From: Diphasiastrum complanatum
Lineage: Eukaryota; Streptophyta; Lycopodiopsida; Lycopodiales; Lycopodiaceae
NCBI GenBank assembly: GCA_029204225.1
Contig: CM055108.1
Span: forward strand, 2,946,348-3,010,347
Reading direction: 5' to 3'
DNA length: 64,000 bases
The notes under the pieces were generated by a model, which did no database searches, had not been told where the DNA came from, and worked only from the letters and a program-made list of their open reading frames with translations. The position numbers were made by a program, and so were the translations under genes. Positions 44,903 through 57,302 of this stretch are shown here, in pieces. Position 1 is the stretch's first letter. Every line of letters begins with the position of its first letter.

Positions 44903-46094
44903 GTCCGTAAGACTTGTGGGCTTCTTTGAAATAAAAATTGGGGTTTAGAGGTCGTGAATTTATGAAACAAATCCTTTCATAAGTGTAAAAGATGGCAAGG
45001 CTGACCCCTTTTTATGTTTAAAATTTCTTCTAGGGTTAAAAAAAATTATGGGCTTTGACATTTTACAGATTGTCATCTTCTTCTGAAATTCCTTTATGAA
45101 CTTTGAGATTAATAACAGGCTGGCATAATGAGCTAATGCCACTTTCAAGACATGGATTCTACTATGTGTAAAAGCTTATATCATTACATAAAAGACTTGA
45201 AACCAAGAGAAAACTCAGGCAGTTACAAATGATGCAGATTCTGACAAAACATTATAGCTCGTTCACATTATGGACAAATAGGTGATTAAAGGAACTATTT
45301 TTTGTTAGAGCCTTATCTTGTGCAAGTGTGCATAGTAAACAGCCAAGTAATTTTTTACTAGAAATGATCCTGCCCTTCCTTTCCCTCTTTAAGTGGCACC
45401 AAATAAAAGGAAATGTGGACTCTACTTGACCTTTCATGGAATGGGTATTCTACTGTTAAAAGAACAAACATCATAAGGCCAATCATATAATTGCTCCAGC
45501 AGCTTTTCAAAAAAAATTCAACATGAGATTACATATCTAATTGGGATGCATATATGTACTTGATATATCTCTAGCTTGATGCTCAATAACCAAGCATACC
45601 TCAATCACTCACTACAAAATTTCAGTGTACAGCTCAAAATACAAGCCCAAGAATGACTTACTGTTTCCTGACACTATACATATGCCACAAAAGACTCACG
45701 ATGTCTTTTTGACTTGTCTGCTTGAAATTCTTTTTCTCTTATATCAATGCCTGAGTGACTCTTCACACAGCTACTTATGCAGTATGAAGAGACAACTCTT
45801 TAGTGTAATTATCTGATTTGGTCACAAAACACATGGTCCTAGCAGGAACAGTGTTGGACAAGGGAGCCAGTGCTCTTTCTCGGTTAACAACATGACTATA
45901 TCCTTTTGGCTTGTAATTAAGCTGGTAATTATGTACCCTATCATAATACCACCACGACATCATCTGCTTCAAAATTCATCTTCAGCCTTTCTTCAATTGT
46001 CCAATTGTACAGCACAGACCTTTTTTTTCTATTTCCAAAATTGGCCAGATTTTGAAGAGCAGGTAACCAAGTCTCATACAATCCATCAAAATGA
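44903..46094. other. 3' flank of the CRAL-TRIO gene; nothing recognised
   Basis: AT-rich single-copy-looking sequence. Its right part probably contains the 3' UTR of the minus-strand gene that ends at 46095. Confidence 0.5.
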
Positions 46095-49000
46095 CTAAAC
46101 TGTTGGGTAGTTCAAGATAACAGCATCCTGCAATAGCACTAGATCTGTTTTCCCTCCATAAATCACAGGCAGCTGATCTATGTCAATTTGATTCAGCAAG
46201 GTTTCTTTTACTTTATTGCCATCCACAAATATAATCTGCATAAACCAGGTCATATAGCACTCAAATAATTGCTGCCAATGTAAGGCTGAAGATCAGCTCT
46301 AACCTAAGCATTACATCAATCAAAGTTACATGCTATTCTAGATGCTTACCTGACCATTTTCTCCTTAATAGCTTTGCTCTGTTGTGGAAAATTGGCATGA
46401 TAATTTGAATGGAAGGACAAAAAGAGCTATACTCAGATTTGAAAGGCAGAGAAAGTTCAACTTACAAGCTGAGATAAAAAGTGATGAAAAACATCTTGCT
46501 GAAATTTGAGGAATACCTTGGTAAAGCATGACATAATCTGACACTCTATAGAAGTCGCTTTAATATCAAGTACTTTTCATTCAACAGACAGACAGATCGA
46601 GAAGGCAATAAACATAAGAACCTTGCTATTGGAAGGACTAAAATTCAATTGCAATGTTCCCAAGAACCTTCAATCCATTGGTCAAGAAGTCATGGGGGAT
46701 CCTTTTTGCCCCATTTTTGTGCAAAAATATCGTTTCTGCAAGTTCTAATTGCAGGAAAGTTCTTCGACAAACAATTTTTAGGATGCTTTAAGAAATGCCT
46801 CTAGATGGAGGGAAAGGCCTAATATTTGTAGAAAGTTTAACTTTAACAACAAGATAATATGGGCTGGTTAGGGAGCCCTCATTGAAGACTTTCACAAGGA
46901 TGCAGAAATTGCTTTAGCAAACACAGGAAGCTCCTAAGAAGTTCACCCGTCTAAGCAGTTATCCTTTCATTCCTATTTCTGTTCTCCATGGTATAATATT
47001 TGGACTACTTTACTATTCTTGCTGGATGCTTTTGATCTCTGCTAGTGAATACCAAAAATGCAGGCCCAAACTTCGGTACAATTGTGATACACCAGTAGTA
47101 GTTTGCTTGCTTTGGATGATTAGCTATTTAGGCTGGAATTACTGGTGCACAGAATTTTATTTCCTGATATATTATATTTACATTATTCAGCGACAAAATG
47201 ATGGTATTTTCACTGTTTGAAACAGATAGCCTTGGTCACCTCTTTTAATATGTCCCTTATCCCTGTAAACACCATTGCATGGCAGTTGATGCATGGGATA
47301 TCTCATTGAAGGATTACCCTATTTTCCGGTATTCTGTGACTCACTTGCACTTATAGTAGATAAAATCTTCATCTTCTGGCAAACATTTACCAGAAAATTG
47401 ACCATTGCCTTCATCACATAGATTATTATTCAAACAGGAATATTCCTTCAAAGACCACTTGTTTCTTTGCTTTCCATTGAATCCAAGAAACTATTGCATT
47501 TCCATTTCTCCCAGTTATCGGAACATTTAAAATCTTGCAGCCTTGTGATCAAATTTTGAAGGAAAGTAGTAGCCTAATCTACTGCATAATGCATTAAAAT
47601 CTTTTTGTGCTTACTATTCCTCCTTATCTCCTAAAGGGTTTTATTTTGCTGGAATGAGAATAAGAGAGATCCTAGTAAAATGCCTACAAATCATAGCATT
47701 AAAAGCTAACCAATGGTATTTTCATTTGTCATATGTGTGGTTTCCAACCCTGTGGTGACATGTGTATGAGATGAGAACCTACAAATAGATAGGATAATTA
47801 CTTGAACTCATCTAAGATTTTAGCTTGCTAGAAGAAGGGAATAACTGTCGAGAAACAAATGACACACAGATTGTAGCAATAACCATAACTTATCTCTGTG
47901 AAATTAAACTTTTCACCATTGAAAGAACTTAAAAGCAAGGAAAGGTGGCTTACTCTTTCTCGAGTAGCTTCCTCCAAAAATGGAGAAACGATTTTCCAAA
48001 GGCCATAGAAGATGAATGGCACGTTAATCATAAATGCTTTTTCTAGGGTATCTGGATAGTAGTCCTGTCAAAATGAAGAAACATGCACCTCAAGTTATTC
48101 CGCAGGTAACATCGAAGATAACTAATATAAATAGTGCCCACTAGGAAACATTTCTATCAGAGCCTTTTTGAAGTTGCCACCAATGGCATCAACTTGTTCA
48201 GTAAAATATTTTACACATGATGGAGGAGGAATAAGAAAACAAAATTAATATTCGGATTGACTGACTAACAAACTGTTGCAAGAACCATGTTTCTGTTTCG
48301 GGACACTGAGCAAAAGCAAGATACACTAACACAATCTTTTCTTTAGACTACTTTTAAATTACAGATGATCCAAGCATTACCTGAAGAATTTGGAAAGCAG
48401 CTATAAATGCAGCAGAATCTAGGTTTTTGAAACCCAGATGTTTGAGATCCACTATTTGGACAAATTTGTCCACCCCTTCTGGTGCACTGCAGCTCCAGAA
48501 GTGAATGAGACAGTCGTCAAAACTTCCAGAAGTATGCTCATTTCTTGAATATGCATTGAAATGTATGGCTCAAAAAATTACTAGCACAATCCTGAGAAAC
48601 AAGAGCTTTGTATAATTGCATGATGATGATAAAGCCATTTCAACAAGCACAAAATCTTAATGTTGACCTCAACAGGGCATAATCATTTAAGATTATCTAA
48701 ATTATAGTAAAGTTAACTCTTCTTTCTCATACAGTAGCAAAAAAAAGATGCTGTAGCTGTTTTCTAAAAAATCACCTTGCAAGTGTCTTCTCAAAAGAAT
48801 AGACAAGGAAACCTGTCACACAAATAGGACTTAGCTATTAGCAGGACTCATGTGGCATGACTCATTCTTCTGCCCTTGAGAAATAAAGTCATGAACTAGA
48901 TAAATCTGGGCGAGCTCTTCAAAACGTAGGAGAATTCTCTCCACTTGGGACTTCCATAAATAGAAGTAACAGCAAGACTATCGACTGACATGAAGACAAG

Positions 49001-51313
49001 TGTTAAGTAAGAGTAGGGAATAAATGAGTGTTTCATTCGTACGTTTATATTCTTCAGGGTCACCTTTGTTGGCCTCATGCTTGCTTGCAAAGGTTACAAG
49101 GACTGGATGACCCTTCTTGTCTTGGCCTTGCAAATATGATTGTTTTAGCCTCAACTCTGATTCAATCGTGGACTCGGGAACGTAACCCAGAGGAAGAAAG
49201 GATTTCCTCCACTTTTGATAGGTTATGAACTTTCTAGCTGCCTCATCTACATTTTGATTCTTTGATTGTAAAAAACGCAACAGGATTTTGTCGTCGACAT
49301 TCTGAGAAAACAAATGGCGTCTGTGTGCTTGAACATTATGAATTTCTATGAACAGAAATCAAATATGTGTAGATAATATCAGCAATCTATAGATTCAAGT
49401 AGCACCATGTCAAATTGAAAGGAGGTTATTGATATTCAACCTTCAGGTTTCCACCTTTTCTATGCACAGCTTCTTGCAAGGATTGCAAGACTGAATCCAC
49501 AGTGGCTTTGGGCCTGAGAATGAAAATCCAGAATAACAAGGCCAACATAAATAAAACATGTAAATATGGAAACATTTTTCACCAAATCCATCATCCTAGG
49601 AATCTCTTTTCACCAAATCCCATTTTGCATGCAGATGCTTAGAAAACAAGCTTCAAGTTAGCCAGATTGATTGAGCATTTTCATAAACAACTTAATTTTA
49701 AGAAAAAAACAGGACCTTGATCTGGGGCTGTAGATTGAAGCGTGTACAGAATTGACAGGTTTTGTATCAAATAGGAATCTCAAAGTGCCCTTACAATTTT
49801 GGAAGCCTCCCATAGTGAGTTGCTTTGGTCCCCTGACAGAGTTTACGCCTTCCAATGAACTCTGCAATACAGATGTGTTCAATGTTTTTCCCTAGGATCA
49901 GCTGATTCTTGGATTGAATTTGCATGGTTTGCACTTACTTAAGTAACCAAATATAGAAATGGATGCTTTGAGAAAAAATGGTAACACAACCTTAAGCTAG
50001 TTAGCACAGCTCAATAGTTTACTGCTTATTCAGCACTGATGTGATAAAATTATCAAATCAGCATTCAAGAAAGATGGTGCTTGAGAAAGAGATAAACTAT
50101 ACCACTTCAAAATTTCAGCAAAGACATGAATGAGCATGGCTTCTTCTACATGTTTCCAGAACTGGACACCTAAGAAGCAGTTTAGGTGATGGAGCTCCTT
50201 GCAGGAGTACTTATCAGCTATTATACAGGAGCTTGTAAAGGTCGTGTGTTTTGTAGTCAAAATCAGGAAAAACTTTAACCTCAAGCAACTCTGAGTTGTG
50301 TTTATTTCTTCTGGATTAGTCTTTTCACCCGTTCAATGGAGAAAAGCTAGTCTCCAAATACTGCATGAAAGGTCGGCACTTTTGCACTACTATACAAAAA
50401 CAAATTTTGCAGCTGACATTGCTAGTCCAATAGTAGGAAGAAAAAAGTGCACAAATGACACAGACATCTATTATTCCTTATACAATAGCAGATGCAATAC
50501 AATGACTGACAGCAATCATATACCTACTAGAAGACTGTGAACTAGAATAATAATAATATATGATGTGGTGAGCGAGAAAGCACATTTGTCAAGAATATCA
50601 CGGCTAATCTACTTTTGCTGACTAAAGTGCAATAAGGATAACGTGCCCCCACCAATTAGGGCTGATGAAAAGCTAAAAATATTACTTGCAGGTGGGGTGG
50701 TGCAAGTATTGATGATGGGGTTGAAAGTCATAAGAGGTGGCCAAAAACCATCACTAGTATTCCAGTTGTATGCGTAACAAGCTCAAAAAACAGATAGAAT
50801 GCAAGTTATAAGCTTATTGAACCCTGGTTCGCCTCCGTTTGAAAGATCATCTTCTGGGCGGACGTTGAACTGTGAAAGAAAAGTTCTGTCAAAAGAATTT
50901 TGAATTTCAATAGCTCCCAAAATACAGGGAATTTTCTGACAAAAGATATATGGCTGGAATTCTTACAGCGAGATCTATATGTCCGTACGATCGTTTTAGA
51001 GAAGATTGATTATTTTTTTTTAAATGAAAATCTATGGTGTTCGTTAGCCACTGAATGCTTAGAATCTAAGAAGAATCTGTGATGATAGCTTACCAGTGGA
51101 ACGCCTTCGTTGCAAGAGCAAGTTTCTTTTGTTGCAGAAGTCCGATATTGGCACAGGGCTCTCAGATTGGGCAGGAAAGAAGCTTGTGCATTGCACCAAC
51201 TGCAAGCCTGTAGCTTTGTTTGCTTCAGGTGATTGCAGGAGCTGGGACTTGCAACCACCTGCTGTTCCAACAGTATTCCAGAGGGGAAACACATGCTTGC
51301 AAGACAATGCCAT
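46095..51313 (-). CDS. CRAL-TRIO domain (Sec14-like) protein, probably plastid-targeted
   Basis: Minus-strand exons, 5' to 3': 51094-51313, 49795-49861, 49441-49513, 49043-49301, 48776-48812, 48381-48486, 47954-48064 and 46095-46235. All introns are GT-AG and the phases fit, giving 1014 nt and 337 residues plus stop. The N-terminal ~70 residues are rich in Ser and basic residues, poor in acidic ones, and look like a chloroplast transit peptide. The CRAL-TRIO-N part has DDKILLRFLQSKNQNVDEAA and KWRKSFLPLGY. The lipid-binding domain has DKKGHPVLVTFASKHEA, VDKFVQIVDLKHLGF, DYYPDTLEKAFMINVPFIF and QLPVIYGG. Such domains bind phosphatidylinositol or other small lipophilic ligands and move them between membranes. 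The acceptor at 48487 has an in-frame alternative (exon to 48492). An additional small exon between 49861 and 51094 cannot be excluded. No disabling change is seen. Confidence 0.9.
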
Positions 51314-51430
51314 GCGTCTGTCTGTGTCTAACGAGAATTGGGTTGTTGGAGAATGAAAAAGCAATTGGCTTTGGTGACTAGGAAGAAGTGAGTGTATGAG
51401 AGAGTGCTCTATAAAGCTTTGGATTTCTCG

Positions 51431-51440
51431 TATATATATG
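51431..51440 (-). promoter_or_regulatory. Probable TATA box of the CRAL-TRIO gene
   Basis: The minus strand reads CATATATATACGAG about 120 bp before the ATG at 51313, at a normal distance for a short 5' UTR. Confidence 0.5.
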
Positions 51441-51479
51441 TCAACCACCATAGATAGCCACTCTCTCTCGTGGTTGAAA

Positions 51480-52439
51480 AGAATTGATGCCCATTTTTGT
51501 CTTTGAGTGAAGAAAGTGATTCAAAGTCCACTTATAGAAATCTAAAAGTTATAGAAATCTAAAACAGAGGAATATCCTATGCACTACCTAAACTTCAAAG
51601 TGCCTTAACTAGCGACTTACACCAAGCATTAGGTTTTATGTAGATACTTTGCGAGATTGTTGTTATAGTTGTACAGTATCTCAATTCGCCTTATGGCCTT
51701 TACGCTTTCAACATGCATTCCTTTGTACTATGATGGGTTTTTCCATCTTTGATCAATAAAAACAGGAACTTCTTCTTCTTATTCACATGAGGAGCCTTTT
51801 CGCATGAGGCCTCTACTTCACTTGAGGATGCCCAACGCCCCTTCTCTCTGAGATTTTCCTGCTGGGTCGGCCAAGCCATGCATCCTCTCCCTCCGGGATT
51901 TTCAGGCTCCACAGGTCAGCCTGGAGCTTTGGCAACGTGACACAACATGTCATGTTGGGTGAAACCGACATGGCAGGTGACCGACCGTGGTCAGCATTTG
52001 AGGAGCATCCAAGAGCATAGGTTGTTGCAGGTTATCACAGGTCCCTAAACCCGTTGCATAGGCAAAGTCGTAACAGCTCCCCATCAGCCCGCCGTCCTCA
52101 TCCCCTACGTCATGCACGGGGCCTATGCACCTCATGTGAAGAGGCCCTAAGGGGTTTTGCCCTAAAGGCTACGTACTAGTAGGTATCTTTCATGAGGAGG
52201 CTCGTTACCAGCAATAGCAAGCTGATTATACTGTGGGAGCGACGAAACTTGCTATGTTTACTTAGCAAAATAAAAACTGCGTCCAAAAAAGCGTGCTTTA
52301 CCAAACAACACTATATTCCAAGATAGAGGGATGTGTAGAATCACAGCAGAACTATAGGGGAAGTCATGGAAAGCAAAATTTGGACAACTCAACCATCAAG
52401 AACGGTATCGAGACCATCAAGAACTGATATGTAATGCTC
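51480..52439. other. Intergenic; possible small foldback element at about 51806-52152
   Basis: No gene recognised. A GC-richer block carries imperfect inverted ends: GGCCTCTACTTCACTTGAGG near 51808, against the reverse complement of CCTCATGTGAAGAGGCCC near 52132. It may be a MITE-like unit, but support is thin. Confidence 0.35.
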
Positions 52440-54627
52440 AAAAAACCAAGAAAATGAACTAACTTGAGCCCAAAGGAAGAAGATGAGGTTGCTAGGCAAC
52501 TCGAGGAGTTATTATATAAGGATCATATTCGACCCAGTAAGCCCCCTTGGGGAGCTCCAGTATTGTTAACCTGCAAAAAAAGATGGTGGTATACGTCTTT
52601 GTGTCGATTACAAAAAGCTTAATAAAATGACTATTAGGAGGCGTTATTTCTTACCTCGGATGGACTACTTAATAGATCGATTGAATGGTGCTAAGTATTT
52701 CACCAAATTGCACCTTAAGTTGGGGTACCATCAGATAAGAATTAATGAGGGGGATGTTTCCAAAACTGGTTTTTGTTCTAGGTATGGCCAATACAAATTT
52801 TGAGTTTTATCCTTTGGTAATGCCCCGACAACCTTCCAACATATGATGAATAATATCCTTCGTTCTTATCTAGGAAAGTTTCTGGTGGTATTTTTTGGAC
52901 GATATTTTGATTTATTAATAAAACTCTTGAGGAGCATAAAGTGCATTTGCATATGGTCTTAGATATTCTAAGGTAGACAAAGCTCTATGCTAAGGAGTCT
53001 AAGTGTGAGTTTTTTCGAACAAGACTCAAATATTTGGGACATATCATTTATGATCAAGGTCATGAGATGGATTACGATAAAGTCCAGAAAGTTCGTGATT
53101 GGCCTATCCTGAAAACCATAAGGGAAGTTAAATCTTTTTTAGGCTTCATAGTTTTTTTCCAAAAATTTATTAAAGATTATGCTTTAATCGCATTATCTTT
53201 AACAAAATCTTCTTAAGGGAGTGAGGAAAGCCAAAAGTAAAACTAAAAAGGGTAATAAGAAGAAAGTCGGAAGATGTTTGAAAATCAATCCACCTGTTAT
53301 TTGGACTGATGAACTAAATCAAACCTTTGAAGCTTTGAAAACATTGGTGTCTACCGCTACTATTTTACACATAGTGGACCCAAGCAAACCTTTCCTGGTG
53401 AAAACGGATGCTAGTGACTACGCGGTGGGTGAAGTCCTTTACTAAGATGGTAGACCAGTGGCTTTCAAAAGCAACAAGTTGGATCCAGCTCAAAGTAGGT
53501 ATTCTACTTATGAGAAGGAATCTCTTGTTGTCATCCACGCATTAAAGATCTGGAGACATTATTTGTATGGATCTAAATTTGTGATTATGACATATCACGA
53601 ATCTCTTAAGTTTATATGTGATGCCTCATACCTTAGTTCCAATCTGAGTTGTATTTCTCTATGAGACTTTTGTTGAATGAGTTTTTCGGTCATATTTAGC
53701 AAGAAATCCTGGCAGGAAGCTCTACTTTGAGAGATAATCTTGCAAAGCATGATTCCAAAAAGTCTCGTGAAGAGAAGATACTTGATGAATATTTCATTAT
53801 GAATTGTTGACTTTTTGTTAGAGAAAAAGTATGTGTGCTAGACATCATGGACATTGGGGCCCTAATCCTGCATAAGTGTCATGATAGCCTCAATGTGGGA
53901 CACCCTGGTATGCAGGGAACACTTGACCGTGTTAAAAGAGTGAAAGGTCATGTAGAGGTATATGTTCAAAAGTGTGAACAGTCTGTTACATCCATGGAAA
54001 TTTCCCAACAAGAAGTGGAAAAGTATTTCCACGGATTTTGTGATCAGACTTCCCAAGTTTGGGAAGTGTCATAATGCCATCTGGGTAGTAGTTGACATGC
54101 TTACCAAAATGGCACAATTTATTCCAACAAAAACTACTTTCAAAGCTTCTAAACTTGCTCAACTCTTCGTTGAGAAGTTGTTTAGATTGTATGGTTTGCC
54201 AAACAATATTGTTAGTGATCGTGATTCTAAGTTCACTGCCAAGTTTTGGTAGACAATCTTTGAAAGACTGGAAACTACTTTAATTCTTTCATCTATGGAT
54301 CACCCATAGTTCGATGGTCAAAACGAACTTGTCAACTAGTCAATGGAATATATGCTTCGCGCATATGTTTCCAGGTGACAATCAGATTGGGAAAAGTACC
54401 TCCCAATGGTTGAGTTTGCATAAAATAGTATGAAACATTTTGCCACCAAATTTAGTCCTTTTATGGCCTTTCAGTTGAGAAATCGCTTAATTTCTAAACA
54501 TCTGATTCGTTGGAAAGGTAAGTCAGATGACGAGGACACCTAGGAAAAGGAAGACGACTTAAGACTTAGATTCCCTAGTTTTCTCCCATAGAAGAAATTT
54601 TTTATGAGGGAGGGACTATTATGTATT
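52440..54627 (+). pseudogene. Chromovirus (gypsy) element J: RT, RNase H, integrase, chromodomain
   Basis: 5'-truncated at about 52440. RT runs 52480-53100 with SKPPWGAPVLL, YHQIRINEGD and a frameshifted DDI active-site region near 52900. YLGHIIYDQGHEMDYDKVQK and VKSFLGF follow. RNase H (53221-53670) has DPSKPFLVKTDASDYAVGEV and SRYSTYEKESLVVIHALK. Integrase (53830-54480) has CHDSLNVGHPGMQGTLDRVK, FVIRLPKFGKCHNAIWVVVD and LPNNIVSDRDSKFTAKFW. A chromodomain-like end (about 54495-54600) has HLIRWKGKSDDEDT. Many stops. A polypurine tract GAGGGAGGGAC closes it at about 54625. Confidence 0.85.
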
Positions 54628-55639
54628 ATAACGGTATGCCCTTCAATGACGGCCTCGCAAGGGCACAGGTCTAGTGTTATCGACATATTTTAGTGCCACA
54701 CATCACCATCCTAGGTGGTCATGTGTTGTCGATGGGACCATGCTTGATGGGACCCACTATGATATGCCTATAAAGTGGTGGGGCTTTCCTTTTGCCATTC
54801 ACTTAGTCTACCCGGGAGTTGGTGGATGGAGAGCACATGCAATAGCCAATATGTATATCTAAGCTAGGAGATGTGCACTAGGGAGAGCTGAGGGTGATAG
54901 TTGGTGGTATGGGATGCTAGTTATCGCCGAAGGCTAGCATGTGGATGTCAATAGCTCCAGTGCACGAGGATGGGCGGATGCGGTGCGTTGTCATTGGTTT
55001 GGAAAGAACCATTCCATATGGCTGAACTTGAAGCATCCTATCCAATTGAATGAGCATCTCTATTGTAGAGTTCCTTCGACTTGCACCTCAAGAAAAGGGT
55101 GTCTTCTCGAATTGGTTGAACACTGAACCGACGGACACAACTCCAAGAGAACCATTATTCTGCATTGGATTTGAGGAAGCCAATAATGTACTGAACATGG
55201 GAGCAGCTTGGGAAAGCGAGCAACATATTATCACTCTTGTTGGAGTTTAATCTCACTCCTACTCATCCTTTTCACCCCCTTCATCTCTTAAGGAAATCAC
55301 TCTCTCAAGCATCTCCAGAAATGGTCTACCTTTTTGACAGTCTGCAGAAATACATGAAAAACTTCAACAGACAAGACATGCCAGTGTAACGATCGCCAAG
55401 TGAAGATCTTCAAGAATCTTGTCACATGCAAACCAAAAGGACACCTGTGGAGCATGAACCACCCAACCAATATGGAGAGGCTAGTCAATAAACTAACCAA
55501 TCCACCCCCAAGCCACAATGAATGAACACAAGAGAGGAGAGAAAACCTAGCTCAAGAATCTGAAATTCCAATAGGGAGATGGGCGAGTTTCCATGGTAAG
55601 TATTCTTCCCAAGAGGAGAGAATATTCTCCTTAGGATCC
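54628..55639. other. Probable LTR of element J and unassigned sequence
   Basis: Directly after the polypurine tract, so the 3' LTR of J should start here (TGTATTATAACGG). No second copy is present to define its end. The open frame at 55050-55250 has no known motif. Confidence 0.4.
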
Positions 55640-55872
55640 CCATGCAACCTATAATAAGCTATTGACCTCCTATTTTTGCATTCAAGCAGTCATTCACCAT
55701 GCATGTGCTCCTATGTCCAATTACATGTTTGGGCCCTCATATGATTATTAATTACTTGATACGACCACGTCCAGAATGACGTAGCATAACTAATAACCAC
55801 ATACAACTGGAGTGACCGGCTATCCACGTCAGGAATTATTCCGATTCCCTTATACAGGACATGGACATAACA
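55640..55872 (-). repeat. Partial LTR related to chromovirus H, opposite orientation
   Basis: On the minus strand it starts TGTTATGTCCATGTCCTGTA at 55872 and shares TTATGCTACGTCATTCTGGA with the LTR of H at 56785 (H reads TTATGCCACGTCATACTGGA). Similarity fades towards 55640. It is a decayed solo or truncated LTR. Confidence 0.55.
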
Positions 55873-56149
55873 GCCAGGAACCATAAGTGTCTTGCCTACG
55901 GCCATTTATGAAAGGAGGATAGCATGGCTATCTCAAAAGCCTAATTTGTTTGCATTCTCCACGGTTGTCTACGACACCAACCCTAACATCCAAACAAATC
56001 AGAACTACTCTATATTCTTAATCTCTAAGTAATCCAAGATCCTTCTTCATTATTGTCTTTTCTTCGGTGGGACGATGACCTCTATTTTGCTGCGGCCTAT
56101 GAACATCCATCCAAGTCCCATCAACTCTTCCTATCAAGCATAAATTGGA

Positions 56150-56784
56150 GGATCTGGTGTCAACCTTAGCTCCACTACTTTGTACGAGAAATGGAATCTA
56201 CAAGGCCTGAAAGCTGCCAAGTTTGCCATCAAACTAGGTGATCAGTAATGTGTGTGGCCTAAGGGGATTGTAGAAGGCATTCCAGTCAAGATAGTGGGAG
56301 TACAGTTTGTGATAATATTTATGGTGATGGACATTTCTGAAACACCCACTGCCTATTGGATTTTGTTGGGTCGACCTTGGTTGCGAGTTGCACAAGTAGT
56401 TCACGATTGGGAAATTGGCAAAATCACTGTTGAAAGCAGAGAGCAAGCAGTAAAGGTAAATTCCTCCACATGGGCGGTGAAACCTGTACCAACCAAAGTT
56501 GATGATGATTCTTTTACAACAGACCATAGCATGATGGCCCAAAAGCTTCAATGGGTGTTCACTATGATTCACAAACTAATATCGTTTTGTGGACAGATTC
56601 CTTGGCAGCAATTGATTGTATGGCTAGGCATACATATTATCCTGATCCAAATTCAGATTCAGAACCTAGTGAATCACCACCAAGAGGATTCACCTTGGAC
56701 ACGCCTATCTCTTATGGGGTGAACATGATGAATGTAGCATGGCTGTCAACAGAACATATTTTGGAACCTATTAAAGATTATCTA
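56150..56784 (+). pseudogene. Retroelement aspartic protease fragment (L)
   Basis: Encodes GGSGVNLSSTTLYEKW, FAIKLGDQ, then (from 56252) VEGIPVKIVGVQF, YWILLGRPWLRVAQVVHDWE and IGKITVE. This is the C-terminal part of the gypsy-type retropepsin usually seen in Tat-like elements. A stop at 56248-56250 splits it. It is cut on the right at 56785 by the LTR of H, so it predates that insertion. Confidence 0.65.
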
Positions 56785-57288
56785 TGTTATGTCCATGACC
56801 AGTACATAGGATATAGTATACTCCTAGTCTTAGATACAAGGTACTCTAGTGAAACAAGCTGTTAGTTATGCCACGTCATACTGGACACGACCCAAAAGTA
56901 ACTAATATTCTTCTGAGGCCCAGAACACACTAAATGGAGTTTAGACAAGGTATGAGACAGTGTATGCATGTGTAGAGTTATCAATAGCAATTCTATGAAT
57001 AGTCGGTCCATGCATAGGACTCTATTCCAGGTGAATCTATGTATGCATTGCTGAGTGCCCAGGATGCTTTTGGCTCTATATAATGGGTCCAAACTCGCCC
57101 TACTCCTCATCATGGTTCTTGATTCATTGTCAGGCTCTCACTCTACATTCATGCTTCTTGTTCCTTGGCTTGGGGGTGAGGCTTCTAGAGATTGATTGGA
57201 TGCTTCTACTTGGTTGGATGGTTTCTCCATAGTGTGTTATCCTTTGTGTTTGGGATTTGTAAGCAGGATCTAAGGAGCTTCTCTTATA
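56785..57288 (+). repeat. 5' LTR of chromovirus H
   Basis: Starts TGTTATGTCCATGACCAGTA and ends next to the primer-binding site. It holds a TATA-like CTATATAATGG at about 57076-57086. Confidence 0.82.
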
Positions 57289-57289
57289 G

Positions 57290-57302
57290 TGGTATTAGAG
57301 CA
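57290..57302 (+). other. Primer-binding site of chromovirus H
   Basis: TGGTATTAGAGCA, close to the initiator-Met tRNA complement, just after the LTR end. Confidence 0.75.

Noticed and set aside
50815-50890. Extra coding exon of the CRAL-TRIO gene (minus strand)
   Set aside because: One frame looks coding, but its phase does not fit exon 1 without a stop or a poor donor. Exons 51094-51313 and 49795-49861 join in phase without it.
55050-55250. 66-codon frame after chromovirus J
   Set aside because: No motif and no neighbouring exon in phase; probably LTR or intergenic sequence.
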